A stretch of DNA of 64,000 nucleotides, taken from positions 2,294,001 through 2,358,000 of the forward strand of contig NZ_JAPEPB010000001.1 in assembly GCF_026340565.1 (NCBI RefSeq), written 5' to 3'. A program made the position numbers and the translations under genes. The DNA comes from Kitasatospora sp. NBC_01287. GTDB taxonomy: Bacteria; Actinomycetota; Actinomycetes; Streptomycetales; Streptomycetaceae. Below are positions 7,134 to 15,654 of this stretch, piece after piece; the first letter of the stretch is position 1; every line of letters begins with the position of its first letter. The notes under the pieces are model-generated. The model made no database searches. It had not been told where the DNA came from and saw nothing but the letters and a program-made list of their open reading frames with translations.

Positions 7134-8389
7134 GCGCAATGAAAAGCCTGGTGGACGGCCTGACACCTGCCGAGACCGCGCTGCTGTCGGCACTCTCCTC
7201 GGAGGGCAGGGAGAATCCCTATGCACCGCTGGCGGAGCTCCGCAGGATTGCCCCCGTCCACCACTGCCGACAGGATGACCTGGACACCCGATTCCTGACC
7301 AGATTCGCCGATTGCCAGGCCGTACTGGCCGATCCCGGCTTCGCGGTCCCGGACCGGTCCTGGCTGCTCCGGGAGCGGCCCGCCTGGGCGGGGCGCCCGG
7401 CGGCGGACTTCTTCTACTCCTCACTGCTCGGCTCGAACGCGGCCGGTCATGAACGGCTGCGCCGACCGGTGCAGCGGGCGTTCGGCACCAGGCGGGTCGC
7501 GGCGCTGTCGGCGAGCGTGGCCGAGCACGTCGACACCCTGCTCGACCAGTTCGCCGACGCCACCGCGGCCGGCGGTGCGGCCGACTTCCAAGCACTGGTG
7601 GGATATCCGCTGGCGATCGGCGTGGTGAGCGAGCTGATCGGCGTCCCCGCGGCGGAGCAGGATCGGTTCCAGTGGCTGGGGCAGGAGGCCGCACGGCTGC
7701 TGGAGCCGGTGCGCACGGCAGCGGACTGGGAGCGGGCCGACCAGGCGGTCGTGGCCCTGCGGGAGTACTTCGACGGGTTGCTGCGTGAGCGACGGGCACG
7801 GCCGGGCGAGGACCTGGCCTCCAGCCTGCAAGCCCACCCGGCCGCTGCCGAACCACCACTCACCGGGCGCGAGTTGGCGGATCTGCTACTGCTGGTCACC
7901 GTGGCCGGCTTCGAGACCACCGGGGGTCTGCTCGGCACGGCGGTGTTCGCCCTGCTGACCCACCCCGAGCAGTTGGCGCTGCTGCGGGCCGATCCGGGGC
8001 TGCTGCCCGGCACGGTCGAGGAGTCGCTGCGCTGGGACGGGCCGGTGCTGATGACCGAGCGGCTGGCCGCCCGGCCGATGGAGGTGGGCGGGGTGGTGGT
8101 CCCGCCGGGCGGCAGCGTGACAGCGGTGCTCGGCGCGGCGAACCGCGATCCCACGCGGTATCCGGACCCGGACGCGTTTCTGGTGCGGCGACCGAATGTC
8201 CGGGTGCTCAGCTTCGGCGCGGGCGCGCATCACTGCCTCGGCGCGGCACTCGCCAGGCTGGAGGGAGCCGTGCTGCTCGAACGGCTCTTCGCCAGGTTCC
8301 CGACACTCGGCCTCGCCGGGCCCCCGGTGCGGCGGGACTCCGCCTGCCTGCGGTCGTTCGACGCGCTTCCGCTGGCCACCACCGACTAG
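7130..8389 (+). CDS. Cytochrome P450
   Basis: Up to 419 residues; the GTG start overlaps the leader frame, and an ATG three codons later is an alternative. The heme motif FGAGAHHCLG begins at residue 362 with Cys369 as axial ligand. The I-helix has AGFETT and the ExxR helix ESLRW near 299. The length and motifs fit soluble class I actinomycete P450s that use ferredoxin for hydroxylation or epoxidation of small molecules. As the first gene of a compact biosynthetic operon it is likely a tailoring oxidase. No ferredoxin gene is next to it, so electrons must come from elsewhere. Confidence 0.95.
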   Translation: MSAMKSLVDGLTPAETALLSALSSEGRENPYAPLAELRRIAPVHHCRQDDLDTRFLTRFADCQAVLADPGFAVPDRSWLLRERPAWAGRPAADFFYSSLLGSNAAGHERLRRPVQRAFGTRRVAALSASVAEHVDTLLDQFADATAAGGAADFQALVGYPLAIGVVSELIGVPAAEQDRFQWLGQEAARLLEPVRTAADWERADQAVVALREYFDGLLRERRARPGEDLASSLQAHPAAAEPPLTGRELADLLLLVTVAGFETTGGLLGTAVFALLTHPEQLALLRADPGLLPGTVEESLRWDGPVLMTERLAARPMEVGGVVVPPGGSVTAVLGAANRDPTRYPDPDAFLVRRPNVRVLSFGAGAHHCLGAALARLEGAVLLERLFARFPTLGLAGPPVRRDSACLRSFDALPLATTD

Positions 8390-8444
8390 CCCCCCCCGGG
8401 GGCCGCCGCCCCACCCCGCACCGCCCACCCTCGAAGGACGTGCC

Positions 8445-9575
8445 GTGAACTTCTTGCATCGCGAACGCGCCGTACTCGAAACGCTCATGCCCGGGTTGGA
8501 CCAGGCCCTCGCGCGGTACCCGCTGGCGGAGTTGGAGTGCTCGCCGAGCCCGGCGATCCAGGCGTTCCGCGAGGCCGGCGGCCCCGGGCTGCTGGTGCCG
8601 ACGGCCAACGCCGGTTCGGGAGCGAGCGCGCTGCAGGCCGTGCGGGTGCAGCGGGCGGTGGGCGCCCGCTGCCCCTCGCTCGCGGTGGCCACCACGATGC
8701 ACCACTTCTCGATCGCGGGGCTGGTCGAGGCCGCCAAGTACGGCACCGGCCTGGAAGGGCTGATGCTGGAAGCCATCGCGAAGGACCGGATGCTGGTCGC
8801 CTCCGGGTTCGCCGAGGGCCGGGCGGGTCAGAACATCCTCAGCCCGCACATCACCGCCGAGCGGCGCGGTGACCGGATCGTGCTGAACGGCAGCAAGATG
8901 CCGTGCAGCCTCTCGCGTTCGATGGACCTGCTGACAGCCTCCGTGGTGCTGCGCGGCGAGGACGGCGTGGACCGGCTGGGCGTCGCCCTGATCCCGGCCG
9001 CCACCCCGGGGATCACCGTGCGCCCGTTCTGGGGCACGCCGATCCTCGCGGGCGCCGAGAGCGACGAAGTCGTGCTCACCGAGGTCTCGTTGGACCCGCA
9101 GCTGGTGGTACCGACCGAGGTCACCGCCGACGCCGTGCCGGACGCGCTGAACGTGGCGGGCTTCCTCTGGTTCGAGGTGCTGCTGACGGCCGGCTACCTG
9201 GGGATGGCCAGCGCACTGGTGGAGCGGACGCTGCTGCGCCGAGGTGGCGAGCATGACGATCCGACCCCCTACCTGGTCGCGGTCGAGGCGGCGATGCTCG
9301 CGGTCGAGGCCATCGCCCGCGCGATGGCGGAGGAGGAGTGGAGCGAGGCACTGCTGGTCCAGGCACTGAGTGCCCGGTACGCCGCGCAGGACGCGATCGC
9401 GAGCACCACCAGGACCTGCTTGGCGGCGTTGGGCGGCATGGCGTTCATCGGCTCCCCCGAGGGCTCGTACCTGGCCTCGGCCGCCGTCGGCCTGACCTTC
9501 CATCCGCCGGCCCGAAGCCGGATGGCCCGCCCGCTGCGGGACTTCCTGGACGGTCGCCCGTTGCGGATCGGCTGA
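8445..9575 (+). CDS. Acyl-CoA dehydrogenase-like flavoprotein
   Basis: 376 residues from a GTG with a GAAGGA site; the longer upstream frame overlaps the P450 gene and is rejected. The layout is that of acyl-CoA dehydrogenases: an N-terminal helical domain, a beta-domain (MLVASGFAEGRAGQNILSP, RIVLNGSKMPCS, GVALIPA) and a C-terminal helical domain (TAGYLGMASALVERTLL, CLAALGGMAFIGSPE). The usual catalytic Glu is not obvious. The family oxidises acyl thioesters to alpha,beta-unsaturated forms with FAD. In this operon the substrate is more likely an acyl chain on the ACP than on CoA, as with ACAD-like enzymes in tambjamine or isonitrile pathways. Confidence 0.88.
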   Translation: MNFLHRERAVLETLMPGLDQALARYPLAELECSPSPAIQAFREAGGPGLLVPTANAGSGASALQAVRVQRAVGARCPSLAVATTMHHFSIAGLVEAAKYGTGLEGLMLEAIAKDRMLVASGFAEGRAGQNILSPHITAERRGDRIVLNGSKMPCSLSRSMDLLTASVVLRGEDGVDRLGVALIPAATPGITVRPFWGTPILAGAESDEVVLTEVSLDPQLVVPTEVTADAVPDALNVAGFLWFEVLLTAGYLGMASALVERTLLRRGGEHDDPTPYLVAVEAAMLAVEAIARAMAEEEWSEALLVQALSARYAAQDAIASTTRTCLAALGGMAFIGSPEGSYLASAAVGLTFHPPARSRMARPLRDFLDGRPLRIG

Positions 9576-9579
9576 GCCG

Positions 9580-10785
9580 GTGTACGTGATGGAGTCGGAC
9601 ACCGCCGACGGAGCGGGCTACCGCGTCGAACTGCTGCGCAGCGTCGAGGAGCTGCCGCGCGATCTCTGGGAGCGGCTCGCGCCCCGCGACGACCCGATGT
9701 GGGCCCGAGGCGTCTTCACCGCTCTGGAGCACGGCAGGGTCGGACCCAGCGGCTACGCCTACCTGACACTCAGTCAGAACGACGCACTGGTAGCCGTTCT
9801 GCCACTCTGCCTGTTCCGAGACCTGCGATTGGACAGGATCGTCGGTCCGCGCGAGCGACGCCTGCTGGCGCCGGTACGCAGGCTGCTGCCCCGGCTGTTG
9901 CGGGTGCCGATGCTGTTCTGCGGCAACCTGCTGGGACAGGGCCACGTGCTGGCCCCGGGGACGCTCGGCGAGGAGGCCGGCCGGGTGCTGGTGCGGGCGG
10001 TCCTCGACTTCGCACGGCGCGAGGGGCTGGGCACGGTGGTCTTCAAGGACTTCACTCCGGCGGACCTGGACCCGCTGCGCACCGCGCTGCGGGCCGCCGA
10101 CTTCTTCCTCGTGCCGAGCCTGCCCGACACCGAACTACGCTTCGGCAGCACATCGTTCGACGAGTACCTGGCCGCGCTGCCGGCCAAGCCACGGCGCAAC
10201 GCCCGCAGCAAGATCCGCAAGTTCGAGAGCAGGACCGAGCTGCGGATCGAGGTGCTCGACGAGTTCGAGCACCTGCTGCCGCAGCTGCTGTCCCTCTACC
10301 AGCAGGTGATGGACCGGGCCGACCAGACGCTCGACGTGCTCGACGCCGCCTTCCTGGCCGCCGTGCAGGGCGGCGTCGAGCTGCGCCGGCGCCTGGTGGT
10401 CTGCTTCGAGGGGGAGCGGCCGGTCGCCTTCCTGCTCTGCCTCTTCGCGGGCTCGGGGGCCACCGGCGCGCGGATCGGCCTGGACTACCGCCTGGCCCAC
10501 GAGGCGCGGCTCTACCACAACGTGCACTACGCGGCGATCCGACTGGCGATGGCCGACGGCTGCCGCCATATCCGGTTCGCCCAGACCGCGTACCAGCCGA
10601 AGCTCGAACTGGGCTGCGAGCTGGTCGAGCAGTGGTACGCGATGACCCACGTACGCCCGCTGCCGCGCGCGGTGCTGCGGCGGCTACTGCCCCGGGCGCT
10701 GGCCGCCGCGCTCGCCGAGGCGCTGGGGCCGCACGCCCCGGCGGCCGAACACCACGAAGAGAGGTCGCGTCATGCCACGCGTTGA
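9580..10785 (+). CDS. FemAB/GNAT-like acyltransferase
   Basis: 401 residues, GTG start four bases after the preceding stop (in-frame GTG and ATG follow within three codons). The protein has the double-GNAT layout of FemAB-like or PF04339 proteins: a first half with YLTLSQNDALVAVLPLCLF, then RRNARSKIRKFES, and a second half with GERPVAFLLCLFAGSGATGARIGLDYRLA and HYAAIRLAMADGCRHIRFAQ. Such proteins transfer aminoacyl or acyl groups to amines, forming amides. Next to an aminotransferase this suggests acylation or aminoacylation of an amine product. The basic tail overlaps the next start by 14 bases, so the two genes are coupled. Confidence 0.75.
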   Translation: MYVMESDTADGAGYRVELLRSVEELPRDLWERLAPRDDPMWARGVFTALEHGRVGPSGYAYLTLSQNDALVAVLPLCLFRDLRLDRIVGPRERRLLAPVRRLLPRLLRVPMLFCGNLLGQGHVLAPGTLGEEAGRVLVRAVLDFARREGLGTVVFKDFTPADLDPLRTALRAADFFLVPSLPDTELRFGSTSFDEYLAALPAKPRRNARSKIRKFESRTELRIEVLDEFEHLLPQLLSLYQQVMDRADQTLDVLDAAFLAAVQGGVELRRRLVVCFEGERPVAFLLCLFAGSGATGARIGLDYRLAHEARLYHNVHYAAIRLAMADGCRHIRFAQTAYQPKLELGCELVEQWYAMTHVRPLPRAVLRRLLPRALAAALAEALGPHAPAAEHHEERSRHATR

Positions 10786-11335
10786 AGTGGATCTGCGCAT
10801 CGCCGTCCCGCCCGAGGACGCCTGGGCGGCGGTGGTGGACGTGCTGAGCTACCCGGACTGCATGGAGAGCGTCGATTCGGTCGAGATCGTCGACCAGCGC
10901 GACGAGCGCCATCGGACCACCGCCTGGTCGGTCCGGCTCAAGGGATCGGTCCTGCGATGGACCGAGGCGGAGCTGATCGACCAGCAGGCACGTCGCTTCG
11001 ACTTCGAGCAGGTCAGCGGCGATCTGGGGGAATTCACCGGGCACTGGGCGGTGCGGCCCGCACCGCCGAACGGCAGCACGGTCTCGCTGCACGTCGACTT
11101 CGACATCGGCATCCCGCTGCTCGCCGAGATGCTCAACCCGGTGGCGGCGGACGCACTTCGGGAGAGCGCCGCGCAGATGCTCGCGGCCCTGGAGCAGCGG
11201 CTGCTCGACCAGCGGCAGGCGGGCGACCCGGAGGCGTTCGAGCAACAGCCGTCCGGCCGGCAGTCGTCCGGCCTGCGGCTGCCCGGCCGGCAGTCGCTCG
11301 ACCAGCGGCTGCCCGACTCGCAGGCGGTGCGGTGA
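10772..11335 (+). CDS. SRPBCC-fold protein (polyketide cyclase/dehydrase-like)
   Basis: 187 residues. Residues 1-150 form the SRPBCC pattern (VEVDLRIAVPPEDAWAAVVDVLSYP, GEFTGHWAVRPA, STVSLHVDFDIGIPLLAEML), a helix-grip cavity that binds hydrophobic ligands and in polyketide pathways guides cyclisation or dehydration. The last 40 residues are a repeated Gln/Ser/Arg tail (units like PSGRQS, LPGRQS, LPDSQ), apparently grown by slippage and probably disordered. Starts inside the previous gene and ends in a GTGA overlap with the aminotransferase gene, so it is within one operon. Confidence 0.8.
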   Translation: MPRVEVDLRIAVPPEDAWAAVVDVLSYPDCMESVDSVEIVDQRDERHRTTAWSVRLKGSVLRWTEAELIDQQARRFDFEQVSGDLGEFTGHWAVRPAPPNGSTVSLHVDFDIGIPLLAEMLNPVAADALRESAAQMLAALEQRLLDQRQAGDPEAFEQQPSGRQSSGLRLPGRQSLDQRLPDSQAVR

Positions 11336-12603
11336 GCGACGCCCCGGTGACCGCGCGGGCCGAGGCCGCCGAGGTCTTCGACCAGTTGCGCCGCCACCTC
11401 TCCCCGAAGCTCGCGCTGACCGGCAACTTCGCCGGCCGCGGCGCGGTGGAACAGCACGCCGACGGCTGCCGGGTGACGCTCTCCGACGGCCGCACCGTGC
11501 TCGACTTCGGCTCCTACGCCGTCACCCTGCTCGGGCACCGCCACCCGGCGGCGGTCGCCGCCGTCCGCCGACAGCTCGACACGATGCCGACCTCCACCCG
11601 GAGCCTGGCCAACCCGGTCGCGGCCCAGGCCGCCGCCTGCCTCTCCGGATACCTGGGCGACGTGTTGCCGAAGGTCTACTTCGGACTGAACGGCGCCGAC
11701 GTGGTGGAGGTCGCGGTCAAGCTCGCCCGCCTCGCCACCGGGCGCGGACGCGTGCTGGCGGTCCGCGGCGGCTTCCACGGAAAGTCGCTCGGCGCACTCG
11801 CGCTGACCCACCATCCGCTCTACCGGGCCGGCCTGCTCGGCTGCCTGGCGGACGTGGTCCACATCGCCCCCGACGACCCGGCGGCAGTGTTGCGCGAGGT
11901 GGCCGGCGGCCAGGTGGCCGCCGTCGTCCTCGAACCGGTGCAGGGCGAGAACGGCGCCGTCCCACTGGCGACCGGCGTGCTGCGGCAGTGGTGCGCGGAC
12001 GCCGCCGAGCACGGCAGCTTCGTCATCGCCGACGAGATCCAGTGCGGGCTGCGCCGGTGCGGGGAGCGCTCGGTCGCCCTCGCCGACGGACTGCCCGTCG
12101 ACGCGGTGCTCTTCGGCAAGCCGCTGGGCGGCGGTGTGCTGCCGCTGTCGGCGATGCTCTGCTCGGAGCGGCTGTACGCCCCGCTGGCCGCCGATCCCTT
12201 CCTGCACTCCGCCACCTTCGGCGGCCACCCGCTGGCCTGCGCGGTGCTGCCCGTGGTGCTGCCCGCGATCGAGGAACTGGCCGAGCACGGGCGACTCCTG
12301 TCCGCGCAGTTGGACGGGGTGCTGGAGCGGATCCGCGTACGGTATCCGGGTGTCGTGCGCGAGGTGCGCGGGCGCGGGCTGCTGCGCGGGATCGACTTCA
12401 CCTCGCCGCAGGCCGCGGGCTCGGTGGTGATCGAGCTGGCCGGCGCCGGACTGCTGGTGTCGCCCTGCCTGAGCAGCCCCACCACCGTGCGCCTGCTGCC
12501 CCCACTGGTCAGCGCACCGGCCGACATCGCGCAGGCGGCCGACATCCTCGACGCCGCGATCGCGGTGGCCGAGCGCACCGTGCCGGCGTACGAAGCCAAT
12601 TGA
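11332..12603 (+). CDS. Class III PLP-dependent aminotransferase
   Basis: 423 residues from a GTG overlapping the preceding stop. Fold-type I features are complete: FGLNGADVVEVAVKLAR, GGFHGKSLGALALT, the PLP ring-binding Asp234 in VIADEIQCG and the Schiff-base Lys263 in FGKPLGGG. It is related to 4-aminobutyrate/ornithine/diaminobutyrate aminotransferases, which use terminal amines or aldehydes. Together with the downstream reductase it could convert a released aldehyde to a primary amine. Its place between the cyclase-like and ACP genes supports a biosynthetic role. Confidence 0.93.
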   Translation: MSDAPVTARAEAAEVFDQLRRHLSPKLALTGNFAGRGAVEQHADGCRVTLSDGRTVLDFGSYAVTLLGHRHPAAVAAVRRQLDTMPTSTRSLANPVAAQAAACLSGYLGDVLPKVYFGLNGADVVEVAVKLARLATGRGRVLAVRGGFHGKSLGALALTHHPLYRAGLLGCLADVVHIAPDDPAAVLREVAGGQVAAVVLEPVQGENGAVPLATGVLRQWCADAAEHGSFVIADEIQCGLRRCGERSVALADGLPVDAVLFGKPLGGGVLPLSAMLCSERLYAPLAADPFLHSATFGGHPLACAVLPVVLPAIEELAEHGRLLSAQLDGVLERIRVRYPGVVREVRGRGLLRGIDFTSPQAAGSVVIELAGAGLLVSPCLSSPTTVRLLPPLVSAPADIAQAADILDAAIAVAERTVPAYEAN

Positions 12604-12670
12604 CGCCAATTGACGCCGCTTGGTGCCGGTTTGACGCCGGTTTGACGCCGTTGACACCGCTGACGCCACC
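12599..12670. repeat. Degenerate TTGACGCC repeats
   Basis: Six imperfect copies of an 8-11 base unit containing TTGACGCC or TTGACACC lie between the aminotransferase stop and the ACP start. They break the otherwise tight operon spacing. No coding potential is seen. Confidence 0.7.
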
Positions 12671-12709
12671 GGGTGTAACTGCCGCACGACGCGGCGGAAG
12701 GACGACCAC

Positions 12710-12961
12710 ATGCCCACTCGCGAGGAACTGGCCCAGACGGTCAGGACGGTCATCTCGGACGTGCTCGGCACCGAGCCCGCCGAGGTGCACGAGAGAACCA
12801 GCCTGCTGGAGGACTACGGGATCGACAGCCTGGAACTCATGGAGATCGGGGCCCGGTTGGAGCGGACCCTGAAGGTGCGGATCGAGCTCCAGGATCTGAC
12901 GTCGGCCCAGAACGTGGGACATGCCATCGATCTGCTCGAAATCCGTCTGGCGGTCCGGTGA
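12710..12961 (+). CDS. Acyl carrier protein
   Basis: 83 residues with the canonical helix II motif YGIDSLELMEIG; Ser40 is the expected 4'-phosphopantetheine site. Acidic four-helix pattern of a free-standing type II ACP. It has a GGAAGGA site, and its stop overlaps the ketosynthase start. It should carry the acyl intermediate for the neighbouring ketosynthase, dehydrogenase and reductase, loaded by the AMP-ligase encoded at about 17 kb. No phosphopantetheinyl transferase is in the window. Confidence 0.95.
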   Translation: MPTREELAQTVRTVISDVLGTEPAEVHERTSLLEDYGIDSLELMEIGARLERTLKVRIELQDLTSAQNVGHAIDLLEIRLAVR

Positions 12962-14208
12962 TGGAAGGCCGTCATCCCTCGGGCGGCCACCGGGTCGCCG
13001 TTACCGGAATCGGCGTGAAGTCCCCGGCGGGCAACGACCTGGACACCGCGTTCGCCTCGGTGCTGGCCGCCAGGTCCACCGCGACCCGGGTCGAACGGCT
13101 GGCCGAAAGCGACCTGCCGGTGCACTTCGCCTGCCTGGTACCGCCGTTCGACCTCGACGCGTACCTGACCCGCCGCGAGTCGCGGCAGATCGACCGGACC
13201 ACCCAACTGCTGCTGTGCGCGGCGGCGGACGCCGTCGCCGCGGCCGGGCTGCCCGCCGACCAGCGACTCGACCGGGTGGGCGTGCAGATCGGCACCGGGA
13301 TCGGCGGCCTGCCCAGCATGGAGGCCGTCACCATCAGCCACGCGGACCGGCCCAGGGACATGCCGGTGCACACGGTGCCGCGGACCATGGCCAACTCGCC
13401 CGCCTGCCGACTGGCGCTGCGCTACGGGTTCCAGGGCGCCTGCACCACCTACGCCAGCGCCTGCGCCAGCGGCACCACCGCGCTGGGCGAGGCGGCGCGC
13501 AAGGTCCGCTACGGCGGGCTCGACGTGGCGGTGGCCGGTGGCGTCGACTCGGCGGTCACCACCGTGGTGATGGGCGCCTTCGCCCGGATGCGGGCGATGT
13601 CCACCAGGAACACCGATCCCGCGCTGGCCAGCCGTCCGTTCGACGCCGACCGGGACGGGTTCGTGATGGCGGAGGGAGCGGCCGTCCTGGTCCTCGAACG
13701 CTGGGACGCGGCCCGCGCGCGCGGCGCCGTGATCCACGGCGAGATCGCCGGGTACGCCGACAACTGCGACGCCTTCCACATCGTCGCCCCGCACGAGGAC
13801 GGCGAGGTCGCCGGCCGTTGCATGCTCCAGGCCATCGCCGACGCCGGGCTGTCCACGGCGGACATCGGCCACATCAACGCCCACGGGACGTCGACGGTGC
13901 TCAACGACCGCGCCGAGGCCCGAGCGATCCACCGAGGCTTCGCCGGCCAGTCACCGCCGGTCACCGCCGTCAAGGGCGTCACCGGTCACCTGATCGGCGG
14001 CTCGGGCGCGCTGGAGGCCGCGCTCGCCCTGCTCTGCGCCGCGCGTGGCGTGGTGCCACCGGTCGCCAACCTGGTCGGCAGCCCGGAGACCGACCTGGTG
14101 GACCTGGTCAGTGGGACACCGCGCACCGTGGCGCCGGCCCCCGTCCTCTCCAACTCCTTCGGCTTCGGCGGTCAGAACGCCTGCTTGGTCCTCGCTCCCG
14201 CCCCCTGA
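12961..14208 (+). CDS. FabF-like beta-ketoacyl-ACP synthase
   Basis: 415 residues from the ATG in a TGATG overlap with the ACP stop (a GTG one codon earlier is possible). The triad is intact: Cys168 in SACASGTTAL, His308 in NAHGTST and His343 in VTGHLIGGSGALE. C-terminal SFGFGGQNACLVL is typical of KS II. Only one ketosynthase is present and it is not a chain-length-factor partner, so this is a single-KS system that may extend a short acyl chain once or a few times. Neither a malonyl transferase nor a ketoreductase is adjacent, implying those functions are borrowed from fatty acid synthesis. Confidence 0.95.
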   Translation: MEGRHPSGGHRVAVTGIGVKSPAGNDLDTAFASVLAARSTATRVERLAESDLPVHFACLVPPFDLDAYLTRRESRQIDRTTQLLLCAAADAVAAAGLPADQRLDRVGVQIGTGIGGLPSMEAVTISHADRPRDMPVHTVPRTMANSPACRLALRYGFQGACTTYASACASGTTALGEAARKVRYGGLDVAVAGGVDSAVTTVVMGAFARMRAMSTRNTDPALASRPFDADRDGFVMAEGAAVLVLERWDAARARGAVIHGEIAGYADNCDAFHIVAPHEDGEVAGRCMLQAIADAGLSTADIGHINAHGTSTVLNDRAEARAIHRGFAGQSPPVTAVKGVTGHLIGGSGALEAALALLCAARGVVPPVANLVGSPETDLVDLVSGTPRTVAPAPVLSNSFGFGGQNACLVLAPAP

Positions 14209-14222
14209 CCACCGGTGACCCC

Positions 14223-14265
14223 GACCACCGACGATCCTGACCACCGACGATCCTGACCACCAGTA
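14223..14265. repeat. 16-bp tandem repeat in operon spacer
   Basis: Two exact copies of GACCACCGACGATCCT plus a partial third, in the 114-base gap between the ketosynthase and the reductase genes. Confidence 0.8.
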
Positions 14266-14322
14266 GTTCCGGCCACCCACTACGCCGGCCACCAGCAACT
14301 CTGACGATGAACAGGTGAAGCC

Positions 14323-15357
14323 TTGCGAGTCCTCCTCACCGGCGCCACCGGAGTGATCGGCACCGAACTCGTGCGGCGGCTGAGCACCGCCGGCCGCTAC
14401 CGCGACCACACCCTCGTCCGGGTGGCCCGGCGCCGCGAGGACGACGCCCTGGTGCGCTGGCGGATCGGCGCGGAGCCACCGCCCACGGCCCTCGGCGGCC
14501 GCTGGGACGTGATCGTGCACACGGCGGCGAGCACCCGCTGGACCCTCGGCCGGCCCGAAGCGGTCGCCGCGAACATCGAGCCGCTGCGAGCCGTGCTGCG
14601 CCTCGCGGACCGCGACACCCACCTCGTCCACGTCTCGACCGCCTACGTCGGCGGCGTCCGCAACCCCGAGGACCTGCGCGGCGCCGAGTTCGAGGGGTAC
14701 CGCAACGGATACGAGTGGTCCAAGGCACAGTGCGAGCGGATCGCCCGCGAGGAGCACCCCGGCCCGCTGACCCTCGTCCGGCCGCCGCTGGTGGTCGGCC
14801 GGCGCGGCAGCGGCGAGATCGCGCGCTTCTCCGGCCCCTACACCCTGCTCCAGGCGCTGGTCTCGGGCCTGGCCGCCGTGGTGGTCGGCGACCCGGCGGG
14901 CTACGCCGAGATCAGCCCCGTGGACGAGGTGGCCGACGTGATCGCCGCCGCCGCCCTCGGCCCGCCCCCGCGGCACCCTCGCACGGAGGTGGTCGCCGGC
15001 GGTCCCGCGAGCCTGACCCTCGACGCGCTGCTCGACGTCGTCTGCACCACCCTCAACGAGTGCCGCACCGCCCAGGGCGTGGACCCCATCGAACGCCCGC
15101 CACTGGTCTCCGGCGACACCTGGGACCGCTTCTTCCTCCCCCTCGCCGACCAGTACCTCTCGCCCTTCCAGAGCCAGGCCGTGAAGCTCCTGGCCATGTT
15201 CCAGAGCTACACCAGCATGACCCAGCCCTTCGAACCCACCCGGTCGGTCGTGGACCCGGCCCAGGTCATGGCAGCCTCCGTCCGCTACTGGGCCGCCCAG
15301 CGACCCCGCCTCGCGTTGGCACGCCCCGAGCGGTGGACGCTGCTGGGAGTGTCGTGA
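14323..15357 (+). CDS. Extended SDR / thioester-reductase-like oxidoreductase
   Basis: 344 residues from a TTG with AGGTGAA upstream. The Rossmann motif TGATGVIG is at 6-13, VIHTAASTRW marks the NAD_binding_4/epimerase family, and the catalytic pair is Y130 and K134 in GYEWSK. Later features (LTLVRPPLVVGR, EISPVDEVADVI) match carboxylic or thioester reductase R domains and male-sterility-type fatty acyl reductases. The proposed role is NAD(P)H-dependent release of the ACP-bound chain as an aldehyde, feeding the aminotransferase. A simple ketone reductase or epimerase cannot be excluded. Last intact plus-strand gene of the locus. Confidence 0.8.
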   Translation: MRVLLTGATGVIGTELVRRLSTAGRYRDHTLVRVARRREDDALVRWRIGAEPPPTALGGRWDVIVHTAASTRWTLGRPEAVAANIEPLRAVLRLADRDTHLVHVSTAYVGGVRNPEDLRGAEFEGYRNGYEWSKAQCERIAREEHPGPLTLVRPPLVVGRRGSGEIARFSGPYTLLQALVSGLAAVVVGDPAGYAEISPVDEVADVIAAAALGPPPRHPRTEVVAGGPASLTLDALLDVVCTTLNECRTAQGVDPIERPPLVSGDTWDRFFLPLADQYLSPFQSQAVKLLAMFQSYTSMTQPFEPTRSVVDPAQVMAASVRYWAAQRPRLALARPERWTLLGVS

Positions 15358-15499
15358 ACCCCTGCGTCCGCTGCCACCGACGCCCTTGAGGAGCGCCTCC
15401 CACGCTCGACAGACCGGCGCCTCCAGCGTCGTACGGTCGGCAACCGACCGCACCAGAGGAGCTCGGCGCGGCGCCGGGGCTCGGCGACCCGTGGAGTCG

Positions 15500-15654
15500 G
15501 AGCCGGTGGGCGCCGTCCCCGCGACCCTCGCGGGCGGCGACGGCGGGCACGTCCTGTGCGTGTCGACGTCGCTGGTCGACCGCGCCGACGCGCGCATTCC
15601 CGCGGCACTCGCCTCGCTGGCCAAGGGCGGCCCGGTCGCGGCGACGCGCTGAAC
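15500..15654 (+). pseudogene. Remnant of a short-chain dehydrogenase
   Basis: One frame reads GGHVLCVSTSLVDRADARIP then AALASLAKGGPVAATR and stops. In intact SDRs this segment, which contains the catalytic Ser strand (VSTS) and the A-A-L-A-S-L-x-K-G-G helix, continues for 80 or more residues (A-I-E-Y-A and so on). Neither a start nor the cofactor-binding half can be found upstream in the same frame. It is read as the decayed middle of an SDR gene, sitting against the convergent FMN reductase gene. Confidence 0.5.

Noticed and set aside
12961..14208. Minimal aromatic type II polyketide synthase (KS-alpha/KS-beta pair)
   Set aside because: Only one ketosynthase is present and it has an active Cys; there is no chain-length-factor partner, so an aromatic PKS is not supported.
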